Shown here piece after piece: positions 44,824 to 55,041 of a stretch of DNA of 64,000 nucleotides. Under the pieces are notes generated by a model. The model worked only from the letters and a program-made list of their open reading frames with translations. It was not told the origin of the DNA and did not search any database. The DNA comes from Anthoceros angustus (Eukaryota > Streptophyta > Anthocerotopsida > Anthocerotales > Anthocerotaceae), in assembly GCA_010909165.1 (NCBI GenBank), contig VJWM01000011.1:620001-684000 (forward strand), read 5' to 3'. The stretch's first letter is position 1. Every line of letters begins with the position of its first letter. Position numbers and translations under genes: made by a program.

Positions 44824-45388
44824 TTGGATTCAAGCAAGATAATCAATTTGACCAGGCTTCCAACCACTAGGAAGGAGTGGGGGCAAGCAAGAGTGGCCAC
44901 CTACATACATATATGTATTGCGGAACTCATGCTGCGCACGTCTGATCTCCTGAAGACCTTTAGAGGTGCCTTCAACGACGGAAGTCTTGATATTTCTTTG
45001 TCCTTTTGTTGACGAGCTTTCCCCTAAGGTGGGATATCGAGATGTATGGCGGGAAGTGGCCAGTCCAGTGTAATGTACAACGAAGAGGAATTCGGGAAGT
45101 GCGGAAAAATCCCGTAATCGAATGCAAGTATTGTTTGCGTAGTGACCTGTTACAGATTTCAATGTGCGGCCCCCGGACCGTGACTTCCACCCACGATGAG
45201 AGAGTCAGCAGCTGGAAGCCGACGGTAACAATAAGCACCAGCTCTCGCGTGTTGCCACAATGAGCACCCCGGGACATTGCATAGATAGTGTTGGAAGGGT
45301 AGCGGCGGGAAACACCGGGCAGCGGCGAGGAGAGGCAGGCCCTGACGGCGCACGCACAACATCCGATCGCCATCTTCACTGGAACTTC
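44824..45388. other. Intergenic, 3' flanks of two convergent genes
   Basis: Only short ORFs without motifs. It lies between the stop of the unknown-function gene (plus) and the stop of the MFS gene (minus). Confidence 0.45.
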
Positions 45389-47444
45389 TCACGGCTGCTG
45401 CACCACAATGTGTTGAACCGGCTGCTTGTTGTTGGCAGGAGCAGGCCGTTTCCCATAAATAGCCTGATAGACAGAACGCGTCCGGGAGATGAGGACGAGA
45501 TTGAGCAGCACGCCTACGAGGCAGACGGCAGTCATGAGCAGGAAGGTGAGGCGGAAGCACACGGCGCCGTGGCACTGGAGGGTGTCCTCGGCAACCATGT
45601 ACCCGCCGCTCTGCTTCTCGGCCTCGTAGTCGTAGATGCGCCCCGCGATGACGCCGGAGAAGAGCAGCGAGCCCAGGGGCATGGCGACAGTGATGAAGTT
45701 GTAGATGGTGCCGAAGTTGCGCAGGCCGAAGAGCTCGGAGGCGGTGGCGGGCACGATGGACCAGTGCGCGCCGTAGCCGAGCCCTACCAGGAGGCAGCCG
45801 ACGTAGAGGGAGCCGGAGAAGGCGAAGGCGAAGAGGAGATGGCCCACGGCCATGACGGTCTGCGCGGCCGCCAGCACCACGGAGCGCGGGGACGCGTACT
45901 TCTGCACCAGCCGCTCCGAGATGTAGCCGCCCCCGATGCGGCCGAGGAAATTGAAGATGGAGATCATGGAGACGAAGATGTGCGCGTTAGGGTATCCCTG
46001 CGCCTGCCCCATCTGGCCCAGGTTGTCGATGGCCGTGAGCCCAGACCCCGCCCCGCACCACAGCCCGAAGAAGAGCAGCCAGAAATCCGCCTTCCGCAGC
46101 GCCTCCACCAGCGTGAAGTCCTCCCGCGGTGCGGCGGGCTTGCGCCGCCGCACCTTCACGGCTCCCTCCGAGATGGCCTGCAGCAGCCGGTTGTAGCTGC
46201 GCTCGATCCGCCGCAGCCGCTCCTGCTCGTCCTCGGACTTCCGCTCATGCGCGTCCTCAAGCTCGCTGAACTCCGCGGCCGCCTGCTGGTGGTGGATGTG
46301 TATCTCGTACCCGCGCCCGCTGCTCTCCTCCGCAACCTTCGACTCCGAGGGCAGCAGCGCCGCCGCCAGCGACCCCGAATCCGCCGATTCCTGCTCCGGG
46401 CTTGCCGCGGCGCGGATGGCCGTCACCAGCGGGAGCAGCAGCAGCGCGAGGAGCAGCACCGCGAACACCACGCTCACCGCCTCAGCCACCGTCACCAGAT
46501 CCTGCAGCAGCATCACTCCCATGAGGTACGCCGCCAGCGCCAGGCACACCACGTAGATGAAGCTGAAGTTGGATTCCTCCACGGGATCGTGGCCCGCAAT
46601 GACCGCAGGATCCCCGACGGGCCGGATCACCGGCGCGAACAGCACCGCCACCAGCGCCGGCCCGACCGCCACCATGTACACGAACGCTGCCTGGTCCGGC
46701 GCGTACATGGCCGTGTAGAGCACCGTGAAGATGGCGCCGCTCAGCCCGGTGAAGCCCTTGAGAATTCCCACAATCGGGCCCCGGCTCTTGGGAAAGTTCC
46801 GCACGCAGGCCACCAAGGCCGCGGTGTTGAAGTATGTCTCCCCGTTGGTGCCGATGAAGATGAGAATGCAGATCTGTCATGTCACATCACCACACGCACA
46901 CGCACAGGCACACACGCCCCGCCTCAGCGTCCTGTCACACTCGCCTGTCCCGCTCATCATGCCAATTCCAGAGCCCGGCTTGCTCATCATTACAATGCTA
47001 GTGGGGAAGAGGGGCAGTGGGGCAGTGGGGGAGTGGCAGAACGAGGGGGCAAGAACGCAATCACGAGTGAAACAGATGTGAAACTAGCAAGGGAGGGTGA
47101 GTCGTGAAACGTACCCCCCAAAAGGGAAGCGGACCAGCTCTCCCCGTGAGCATGAGCCACAGCCAACCATAGCCGACGAGATTCTGCGCCGCGCCGAGCA
47201 GGAAGAGCGCCCAGATGGGGAGAACGTCGCAGAGGAGGCCTGCGAACAGGCCGACGCTGTCACCCATGTCCTTGGCCACGCCCAGCCCGCTGATCTGCTT
47301 CTGGTTGTACCCGAACTCGGACTTGATGATGGGGGAGTAGTTGCCGAAGACGTAGCCGATCCCGGCGCAGGCCTGCACCCAGATGGCTGCCACCAGCACC
47401 AGCCAGCGGCTGTTCACCACGGCGCGGAGCGTGGTGGCGGCCAT
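45389..47444 (-). CDS. Nodulin-like major facilitator superfamily protein (NFD4-like)
   Basis: Two exons, 47444-47115 and 46873-45389, joined in phase 0 (GGG to ATC; GTACGT...CAG), giving 604 residues. The N-terminal nodulin-like domain begins with NSRWLVLVAAIWVQACAGIGYVFGNYSPIIK and contains DMGDSVGLFAGLL. Exon 2 starts ICILIFIGTNGETYFNTAALV and has NFPKSRGPIVGILKGFTGLSGAIFT. A charged cytoplasmic loop (about 240-330) separates it from the C-terminal half (KADFWLLFFGLWCGAGSGLTAIDNLGQ; SELFGLRNFGTIYNF). About 12 TM helices are expected. It is a membrane transporter; the substrate is not evident. The GC-rich exon produces a 615-codon antisense ORF that is a shadow. Confidence 0.94.
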
Positions 47445-48237
47445 GGCGCCCGGCCTCGAGCTCGAGCTCCGGCTCCGGCTCCCGCCTCTGCTCGCCGCTG
47501 CTTCTTCTGCTTCTGCTTCTGTCTGAGCTGCTGCTGCTGCTTCCGGTCTTGAACATCGCCGGTCGCGCCGAATGATGCCTGGCCCTGTTGGTTTGGAGTA
47601 AAATACAGAAGGCGGAGGAGAGACGACACTGCAGATCAGCCCGGATCGAATGCTAGGAGACTCCTTGTCACCGTATGGGGCCACGGATAGCTACCGCCTC
47701 GCCCGGCCCCATGGCCCGGCGCGGCCCCACCATTTACCGCAGCAGCGGAGCGGAGCGCAGCTCAGCTCCCTTCCCCAGGATCGGCCGGGCAACTCCACCG
47801 CGCCTCCGCTCTCTGCCTCCGTGTCACCACTACGGGCGCTCGCTTTCGTCGTCCTTCGGCCAAGGGCGTCTGTCATGGGGGAGCAGATGCAGATAGCGCT
47901 TGCAACCTTCGCGGCCGCACATGTCACACATGTACATATCCGGGCTCTTCTGCCGGGCCATCGCATCGTATAGTTCATGTATGCTTGGCTTCGGTCTGGC
48001 CTTGGCTTGACCCACGGAGCATTTAATATCGGTTGAAGCAGGCTTTGCAGCCGGCATTCCGGGCCACAGCTAGCATCCTCGGCAGCACATGGCCGCTTTA
48101 CAAGTCCTTTGTCGGTCGGAATCTAGCTAGGCAACTTCCCTGCTCACTTCGCGCTGGACTGGGAGTGCTGAAACATCACCACACCACACAAGCAAAGTTG
48201 CAGGATGCGACATCCTTTGCAACACGGGGAGCCCTCT
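47445..48237. other. Intergenic region upstream of the MFS gene
   Basis: 5' flank of the MFS gene (minus). Besides a possible small minus-strand ORF (listed separately), it holds no recognisable feature. The 35-bp minisatellite begins at its right edge. Confidence 0.4.
47830..48057 (-). CDS. Hypothetical 75-residue Cys-containing protein
   Basis: The ORF reads SIHELYDAMARQKSPDMYMCDMCGREGCKRYLHLLPHDRRPWPKDDESERP. The CDMCGREGC cluster, helical lead-in and acidic tail look protein-like rather than random, but I recognise no family. It lies in the 5' flank of the MFS gene on the same strand. There are no clear splice partners. It could be a lone small gene, an exon remnant, or chance in GC-rich DNA. 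Confidence 0.3.
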   Translation of the reverse strand: MPAAKPASTDIKCSVGQAKARPKPSIHELYDAMARQKSPDMYMCDMCGREGCKRYLHLLPHDRRPWPKDDESERP

Positions 48238-48988
48238 CAGACCATCCTCTCTGCCAGACAGGACATCCTCTCTCCGGCATCCTCTCTGCAAGAGAGGACA
48301 TCCTCTCTCCAGCATCCTCTCTGCAAGAGAGGACATCCTCTCTCCAGCATCCTCTCTGCAAGAGAGGACATCCTCTCCAGCATCCTCTCTGCAGAGAGGA
48401 CATCCTCTCTCAGCATCCTCTCTGCAAGAGAGGACATCCTCTCCAGCATCCTCTCTGCAAGAGAGGACATCCTCTCTCAGCATCCTCTCTGCAAGAGAGG
48501 ACATCCTCTCTCCAGCATCCTCTCTGCAAGAGAGGACATCCTCTCCAGCATCCTCTCTGCAAGAGAGGACATCCTCTCTCCAGCATCCTCTCTGCAAGAG
48601 AGGACATCCTCTCTCCAGCATCCTCTCTGCAAGAGAGGACATCCTCTCCAGCATCCTCTCTGCAAGAGAGGACATCCTCTCTCAGCATCCTCTCTGCAAG
48701 AGAGGACATCCTCTCTCCAGCATCCTCTCTGCAAGAGAGGACATCCTCTCTCCAGCATCCTCTCTGCAAGAGAGGACATCCTCTCTCCACCATCCTCTCT
48801 GCAAGACAGGACATCCTCTCTCCACCATCCTCTCTGCAAGACAGGACATCCTCTCTCCGGCATCCTCTCTGCAAGACAGGACATCCTCTCTCCGGCATCC
48901 TCTCTGCAAGACAGGACATCCTCTTTCCAGCATCCACTCTGCAAGACGGACATCCTCCCTTCATCATCCTCTCTACAAGGCCGGACAT
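48238..48988 (+). repeat. 35-bp hairpin minisatellite, about 22 units
   Basis: The unit is 'acatcctctctccag' followed by 'catcctctctgcaagagagg'. About 22 head-to-tail copies are 32-35 bp long, the shorter ones lacking a CT or single base. Each unit contains cctctct-gca-agagagg, a perfect 7-bp stem with a 3-nt loop. Units 17-20 carry a shared a/gaCagg variant and units 21-22 are diverged, so the array has distinct edges. There are no spacers, so it is not CRISPR. The array ends about 40 bp from the stop codon of the minus-strand oxidoreductase and may lie in its 3' UTR. Unit length not divisible by three leaves all frames open, producing spurious ORFs. Confidence 0.95.
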
Positions 48989-49028
48989 CCTCCCTCCCAA
49001 TCCGAGCTTCGCACCCGCTCACTTCTCG

Positions 49029-50417
49029 TCAGAGCGCAAAGGAGGGCTTTCGTCTTGCGGACCTGGAGAATCTGGCAGGGTCGAAGGGAGTGAGATCCAC
49101 GGTGCTGGCAGCGCCTTCTGCGATGAGCTCGGACAGGGAGGCCCCGGTGGCCGGACCGTTGAGGATGCCCCAGCAGCTGTGGCCTGTTCCCACGAAAAGC
49201 CCGTCCACGCCGGGGATTCTTCCGATCAGCGGGAGCCCGTCCTGGGAGCAAGGGAGGAAGCAGGCTTGCTCTACCACGACCTCTGCTCCGGCCAGCTTGC
49301 TCGAGACGGTGGACGCCACTCTGTGGAGCATCTGCAGGGACTCCGGCTTCGGACGGATTTGGTCAGGGTCGTCCGGGACGGCGACCTCCTCCGACATCCC
49401 GCACACGTACACCTCTCCGCTGCCTCGAGGGTATATCTCCGGCTCCAGCGTCTGGCCTTCCTTGGTTTTGTAGCCGAGGAACAGGCAGTGCGCGGAGATG
49501 GCGTCCGGCTGCTGCGGGAAGAGCACCACGCTGTGCGCCTTGAGCCCCGAGATGGTGGTGAGCCGGGACAGCAGCTCCATCTTCCCCGACCAGGGCCCCA
49601 CGGCCAGCACAACGCCGTCGGCTGCCAAGAAGCTTTCTTGCCCGTCCCTTGCTGTGATCACCACTCCCGCAGCCCTAGCATTCGAGGAGGATGAGGAGGA
49701 GGAGTCCGAGGTCTGGCCATGGTGGAGCTTGATCTCCTTCACCTCCCCGAAGACGAGCTGTGCCCCGAATTTCTCCACAGCCGTGTCTAGGACCTTCCTG
49801 GTGAAGAGCTGCGGGTGCACTTGCGCGTTGGTCTCCGGAGTCCCGATCACGCCAACCTTTTTTACCACAGGCCCGTCCACCCACGCAGGCAGGGAGCCGC
49901 TGGTGCTGGTGCCGGAGCCGGAACTCCTCGACTCCTGGATGCTGACGCTGAGAGCTCCGACCCGCCGGTACCCATAGCTCTCCGCTCCCCCGAGCTCCTC
50001 CGCGAGCTGCTCGTGCAGCCGGAAGCTCGCTCGGGCGAGCTTCCCTACAGGTCCCGAGTCGCACCAGTCCAGCGCCAGGAATCCGCCTGCCTTCCCCGAT
50101 GCCGCGCAGGCCACGCTGCACTTCTCCACCACCGTCACCCGCACTCCCTTCTGCGCCAGGAAGTAGGCCGTACAGGCTCCGATCACTCCCGCCCCACACA
50201 CCACCACGCTCTCTGCCTTCGCCTCTTCCTTTGCATTCGCCATGGCCGACGCACCCCTTCTTCGTCTTCCTCTTCCGAGTCTTGCTCTTCCGCACCTGAA
50301 CTCTGCTGCGGTTGCTCCACACCGCGGGTTCCAAGCCACGGCAACACGCAAGCTGCTCATCTCGCCCCAACGCCCCCCGGGTTGCATGCGCTGCGGCTGG
50401 CCCGGCATCCGGGTCAC
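49029..50417 (-). CDS. FAD-dependent oxidoreductase, DAO family (TDA3-like)
   Basis: One open exon. The conserved part begins MANAKEEAKAESVVVCGAGVIGACTAYFLAQKG (Met at 50243), with the GxGxxG Rossmann motif and the ribose-binding Glu in VTVVEKC. It continues AASGKAGGFLALDW, a middle substrate domain, GVVLAVGPWSG, and the FAD-binding C-terminal block LPLIGRIPGVDGLFVGTGHSCWGILNGPATG. The ORF extends upstream to 50417 with an Arg-rich, acid-poor leader that could be a plastid transit peptide; a second Met is at 50360. Family members oxidise amines or amino acids, but the substrate is unknown here. It ends RSARRKPSFAL, just before the minisatellite. Confidence 0.9.
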   Translation of the reverse strand: MTRMPGQPQRMQPGGRWGEMSSLRVAVAWNPRCGATAAEFRCGRARLGRGRRRRGASAMANAKEEAKAESVVVCGAGVIGACTAYFLAQKGVRVTVVEKCSVACAASGKAGGFLALDWCDSGPVGKLARASFRLHEQLAEELGGAESYGYRRVGALSVSIQESRSSGSGTSTSGSLPAWVDGPVVKKVGVIGTPETNAQVHPQLFTRKVLDTAVEKFGAQLVFGEVKEIKLHHGQTSDSSSSSSSNARAAGVVITARDGQESFLAADGVVLAVGPWSGKMELLSRLTTISGLKAHSVVLFPQQPDAISAHCLFLGYKTKEGQTLEPEIYPRGSGEVYVCGMSEEVAVPDDPDQIRPKPESLQMLHRVASTVSSKLAGAEVVVEQACFLPCSQDGLPLIGRIPGVDGLFVGTGHSCWGILNGPATGASLSELIAEGAASTVDLTPFDPARFSRSARRKPSFAL

Positions 50418-50589
50418 GATACTCTCACCGGATCTGTCTTCGTGTCCTCGTACCTCGCTGCCAGTTCATCACTTTCTATCTCCCATCACGGTAGACCTTG
50501 GGCCCCGGAGGATGAATCCGGCGACCCCGTAGTTGTAAGTGCGAAACTGCTTAAATTAAAACATTTTGGCTCTTCTTCACATCTTTGAG

Positions 50590-50673
50590 TTGCATACAGG
50601 TTTGGCACCTAGGACCTTCAAGGTAATAACACCTAGGACCTTCATGGCGCTCTAACCAACTGAGCTAATGCAC
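50590..50673 (-). tRNA. tRNA-like sequence, degenerate (pseudo-tRNA or SINE head)
   Basis: On the minus strand the sequence starts GTGCATTAGCTCAGTTGGTTAGAGC, a perfect eukaryotic A box with D arm. A degraded B box (ggtgccaaacc versus GGTTCGAATCC) follows, then 'tatgcaac', which partly pairs with the 5' end. The anticodon arm is interrupted by a direct duplication of 'gaaggtcctaggtg', so no clean anticodon can be read. An A-run precedes it. Not a functional tRNA as it stands. Confidence 0.5.
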
Positions 50674-50937
50674 GTTTTTTTTTCATAGCCAATCCACCAT
50701 TGCAAATTTAACCTTTTTTCATAGCCATTGCACCACTGTAAATTTAGAGTCTTTTCATAGCAAATACACCGCTGATCCCTTTGAAACATGTATAGAAGAT
50801 GAGTGCTCACTTGAAATTTTATGAGTATCAGAAGTTTCTTCAGCAACATTTTCTACTTCTTTTTACATTTAGCCCGTTGATCCTTTTACAATACATGAGA
50901 GATTAGCGTTGAATCAATAGTTTTATTCAGGGAAAAA
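50674..50937. other. AT-rich spacer with weak repeats
   Basis: Three diverged units of about 45 bp around 'tttttcatagccaatccaccattgcaaattta' occupy 50680-50790. No ORF is supported. Confidence 0.4.
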
Positions 50938-51191
50938 AGTTGATGGGAGAAGCCCATCCAGCATAGGACAACTAAGAGGGACCTTGAGGGTCGAGGTGAA
51001 AAGGAGCAACTAAGCTCCCTACCAGAAGTTACCGACTATGCCTACGGTATCATACACTGGAAGAAGTTGATGGGAGAAGCCCATCCAGCATAGGACAACT
51101 AAGAGGGACCTTGAGGGTCGAGGTGAAAAGGAGCAACTAAGCTCCCTACCAGAAGTTACCGACTATGCCTACGGTATCATACACTGGAAGA
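50938..51191 (+). repeat. 127-bp perfect-looking tandem duplication
   Basis: Units 50938-51064 and 51065-51191 begin 'agttgatgggagaagcccatcc' and end 'atcatacactggaag'. I see no differences between them by eye. They sit at the 3' end of the minus-strand LINE remains. Confidence 0.9.
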
Positions 51192-51321
51192 GAACCTACA
51201 AACTACAGAGGTAGAGGAGGACGCGTCACCTGTTGTCGCTGCTTTATGGAAGATCGCCATAGAGAGGGCCTGTTGAAGAGTAGTTGATACTCGCTGTCTG
51301 AAGAATGCCATAAAGTAGGAG

Positions 51322-52540
51322 AGGGAAAGCCCTACACCATGCCTGCGGGCATGATAACCCTTGGCACAGGACTTGAGAAAGGTATCAAAGTACTTAGCCA
51401 ATGCCCTAGCTATATGTTTCAAGGGCAAGCGGAATGAATTGGTGGCTCGCTTGCATCTTGCTATATTTCTTGACTTTGATAGCCGCCGCTCTGACAACAT
51501 CCCAACCTGGAGGGTTAGTGATAACCTGTGTAGAGATGGTGTCACGCGTAGGGTTAGTGACCACTATTGAAACCTGTGCGAAGAGTGTACCCCACTCCTC
51601 CCGGCATGTAGCCACTTTCGCAAGCAATGACGAACATGATATCGCGGATGCTGTCATGGGTGTAAATGCAATGACCCCCATGGGGACAATGAGCTAGTTG
51701 TTTCCCGAAGTCATTGAGGGCTGAGCCGCACTCGCAGGTAAGGAGGGAGGAAGCCACAGGTTGGAGTAGGCCAAGACGGAATCGCATCGCAATAGAGAAA
51801 GTGGTTGGTGCGTTGTGAAAGCCTTGTATACATGGACGAGCTAGTAGTTAGGCAACTGCGCCCTTCCTAGAGCAAGAGCGAAGCCGAACTCTTATGGACT
51901 TGGGGATGGAGGCTTAGGAGTCCATGAGGACGAGGAAAGCCCTACACCATGCTGCGCATGATAACCCTTGGCACGGACTTGAGAAAGGTATCAAAGTACT
52001 TAGCCAATGCCCTAGCTATATGTTTCAAGGGCAAGCGGAATGAATTGGTGGCTCGCTTGCATCTTGCTATATTTCTTGACTTTGATAGCCGCCGCTCTGA
52101 CAACATCCCAACCTGGAGGGTTAGTGATAACCTGTGTAGAGATGGTGTCACGCGTAGGGTTAGTGACCACTATTGAAACCTGTACGAAGAGTGTACCCCC
52201 ACTCCCTCCCGGGCATGTAGCCACTTTCGCAAGCAATGACGAACATGATATCGCGGATGCTGTCATGGGTGTAAATGCAATGACCCCCATGGGGACAATG
52301 AGCTAGTTGTTTCCCGAAGTCATTGAGGGCTGAGCCGCACTCGCAGGTAAGGAGGGAGGAAGCCACAGGTTGGAGTAGGCCAAGGCAGATCGCATCGCAA
52401 TAGAGAAAGTGGTTGGTGCGTTGTGAAAGCCTTGTATACATGGACGAGCTAGTAGTTAGGCAACTGCGCCCTTCCTAGAGCAAGAGCGAAGCCGAACTCT
52501 TATGGACTTGGGGATGGAGGCTTAGGAGTCCATGAGGACG
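51322..52540 (+). repeat. 610-bp tandem duplication in LINE remains
   Basis: Unit 1 (51322-51931) and unit 2 (51932-52540) both start 'gaggaaagccctacaccat' (with small variants) and end 'gtccatgaggacg'. They differ by a few 1-4-nt indels. The duplicated part encodes, on the minus strand, the LINE C-terminal Cys/His region. Confidence 0.9.
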
Positions 52541-53400
52541 GACAGGAAAGCCTGACCAAGCTGCTTCTCAAGTAGGGATGCCTGCAGACTTCTGAAACCA
52601 TCTGTGATGAATGTCATAAAGGGAGGGAAGTTGTGTCGCACATCAGCCAATAACATATGCCTAGCCAGCCTTAGGGATACTTGGAGAGGGAAAGTTCCCT
52701 CCTCCATTCCTGATACAAAATCCTCCAGAAAAAGGCCTGTCCTAGAGGATGAAGTGGGAGGCCAAAGCAGGGGCAAAGAGGGCCTAGCTGCCCAAGAACG
52801 CTGCTAGGGAAAATACCTCCAGTGATAGCAAACTTGTTCCTCCAAATTGCACTAGCATGGATGCTTGCTAGCGGGTAAGATCGCCTGCAAGGCACTCGAA
52901 AGCCATAGGGCCCATGATGTCACCAAGAGTGTCCATGATCTTCCTCTCAAACCCTTATTGCCGGGACAAACGCACTGAAGACGGGGACAACGTGTGGATG
53001 AGGTAACGAGGACGCTTACCAAAAAAAGAGGAAAGTATATCAAAGGCCACTTGTGCATCCTCTAACAATGAGAGGTCCTCGATGTGGGAGAGGTCTTCCG
53101 TGAGAGCTTGGTCGAGGAAGCTCCTAGGCCTGAGGATGGCCTAGGAGCTTCCTCCTATCCCTAGGCCCGAGGATGTGAGAGTCGTCTGCCAAAGAAGGAG
53201 GGAAAGACACAGTCACCTGTTGAGGAGGCAACCTTGGATAGAGCACTGTAGTGAACGATGGTGAAGAGAGCACCGCCCATGGGGTCGCCTTGCTTGGTAC
53301 CTGTGGCTGACTCCAAGATAGAGACGGCAAATCCCAATGACACGTTCTGTGCTGATAATAGAGGTTGGAGGACCTCCCGTAAAAGCATCTCACAAAAGGG
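51550..53400 (-). mobile_element. Non-LTR retrotransposon, 5'-truncated and frameshifted
   Basis: In minus-strand order: reverse transcriptase motif GTKQGDPMGGALFTIVHYSAL (about 53330-53265), the catalytic LADDSHILGP (about 53190-53160), then the post-RT region (LEDFVSGMEEGTFPLQVSLRLARHMLLADVRHNF, 52720-52620), then the terminal Cys/His domain (LLTCECGSALNDFGKQLAHCPHGGH, then HDSIRDIMF). This is the correct order for LINE ORF2 with its N-terminal endonuclease missing. Frameshifts and stops occur throughout, and the 3' end is duplicated. Confidence 0.75.
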
Positions 53401-53904
53401 ATGAGGCTCCCGAAGACGCCGTTAGCGTCCCTAAGCTCCTCAAAGATGATGTCTCTAGAGAGTTGAGTTGAATTGAGTTTCTATGAGTATCCAAATCTTG
53501 TTCAACCACATTTTCTACTTCTTAAATTTAACCCGCTGATCGTGACATAGTTTATCCATGGATATTAGTTTATCTTCAGTACTCTAAACTGAACTATCAC
53601 ATCTTCTCATAAAATTTAACCCCAAAGTAGAGAGAAGTGCATCATAGTGTGTCCCAAAAGTACATAAAAGATTAGCAATAGGCCCTACACAATTATCAAG
53701 CTATCCCAGAATCACTGACAAATTGCTTCGAGCTAGTTTGAGGCTTGCTAACAAAACGCTAGACAACTTCATAGGGTTTGTACTTGGGTGGAAGTATAAT
53801 TTAATATGTTAGGTGACATTATGTTAAGTTAGTGGTACTTCGTATTGAAAGGTCCAAGGGCTGACTCCAAGAACCAATGGCAGGTCCCAGAGCAAGCCTA
53901 AGCC

Positions 53905-54085
53905 AGGGCCTAGGCTTTCTAGAAAAAGGAGGAGAACAAGATGATATTTTAAGGAGGTCTAGGCCTAGGCCTTCAAGGAAAAGGAGGAGAACATGAGGAG
54001 AACATGATGATATTTTAAAGTAGGCCTGGGCCTAGGCCTTGAAGGGAATGGAGGAGAACAAGATGTTTCAAGGAGGTCAAGACAA
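53905..54085 (+). repeat. Three diverged units of about 60-70 bp
   Basis: Each unit combines 'ggcctaggc' with 'ggaggagaacaagatgat'. One unit has an internal doubling of 'aggagaacatga'. Non-coding. Confidence 0.6.
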
Positions 54086-54412
54086 GATGAAGTTGAAGGG
54101 AATGTCGGGCAACGCGGACTCCATTACCTTGGAATAGTAGACATGTCACTGAGTATTCGCATCGTAAAGCATTGAAAAAATTTGAAGAAATGGGTTTGCA
54201 GCATCCGTGCTCCCACTTCGGACAATTTCAAGGTTGAAGTATTATGATCTCACCATTTGTCATATGACCTATGGCCAGTTGTCCTCGGATGACGGATACA
54301 TCCATGTGGGCACAAGGCTATAGGTGATGTTGTGGAAGAATTCTGGAAGCAAATTCTCTTATATGAAGAAGAAGAAGAAGAAGAAGAATTTTGTTTAAGT
54401 CCACTAAGGACG

Positions 54413-54500
54413 GATTTCCGTCATGGGACTTGTACTTAACAACATATGGCTGCCCAAATCCGTCATGGGACTTGGTACTTAACAACATATAGCTGCCCGT
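54413..54500 (+). repeat. Two copies of a 45-bp repeat
   Basis: 'ccgtcatgggacttg-tacttaacaacatat' followed by 'gctgccc' occurs at about 54418 and 54466, with one-base differences. Non-coding. Confidence 0.7.
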
Positions 54501-55041
54501 GTGACGGCAACATTACACACAACTACGAAGAAGAAAATCCGTAAGCAAATCCGATTTCGATGGCATTGCTTGCGGACGGGATTCATTCTGTGTGAATGAG
54601 AGATCGAAGCACATCCGAGGATGCCCGTCGCTCCAAGCCTGGAGAAACGGGAAGTGTTTCGGATGCAGGGGAGACGTGTGCGGCGGGTATCTGTGCGTGG
54701 GCCAAGCTTGGAATAGTACCTCGTAGATGCCAATTCGGTATTAAGCTGCTGTTCTTTGACATGAGCGGCGCAAGCTTGTCTTCGGTGGTGCACCTATTAT
54801 GTCCCTCTGCCTCGGCTATGCCGCGCCCCTAGCGGGCCCTCTCGGCAGGCCACTCCCTCCCAATTCCCATGGCATGAAGCAAATCTGGTCAAGTGCACAG
54901 AACCGCTGCCGCTGCCGTGGCCCTGGCCCTTGCCACTGCGTGTGCTCGGCGGGCAAGGGAGGTTCCGCTGACAGCGCGCACCTGAGGGCGGGTCGGGCGG
55001 ACGCTCTCGCCGGCGCCCCGGCATTGCAACGGGGTCCCACA

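Larger units (their letters stand above)
53401..54798. other. Intergenic region with short repeats; no gene recognised
   Basis: Unique AT-rich sequence plus two short tandem tracts listed separately and a GAA microsatellite (54366-54386). A possible 5' leader of the Nudix gene begins near 54.6 kb. Confidence 0.45.

Noticed and set aside
45260-47107. 615-codon plus-strand ORF
   Set aside because: It is antisense to the MFS gene, whose residues and splice sites are clearly conserved on the minus strand. The open frame results from GC-rich codon use.
48238-48988. CRISPR array
   Set aside because: The 35-bp units are directly adjacent with no unique spacers, and the genome is a plant's.
48033-49694. 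553-codon plus-strand ORF
   Set aside because: It consists of minisatellite translation followed by antisense of the FAD oxidoreductase. All frames are open through the repeat, so its length has no coding meaning.
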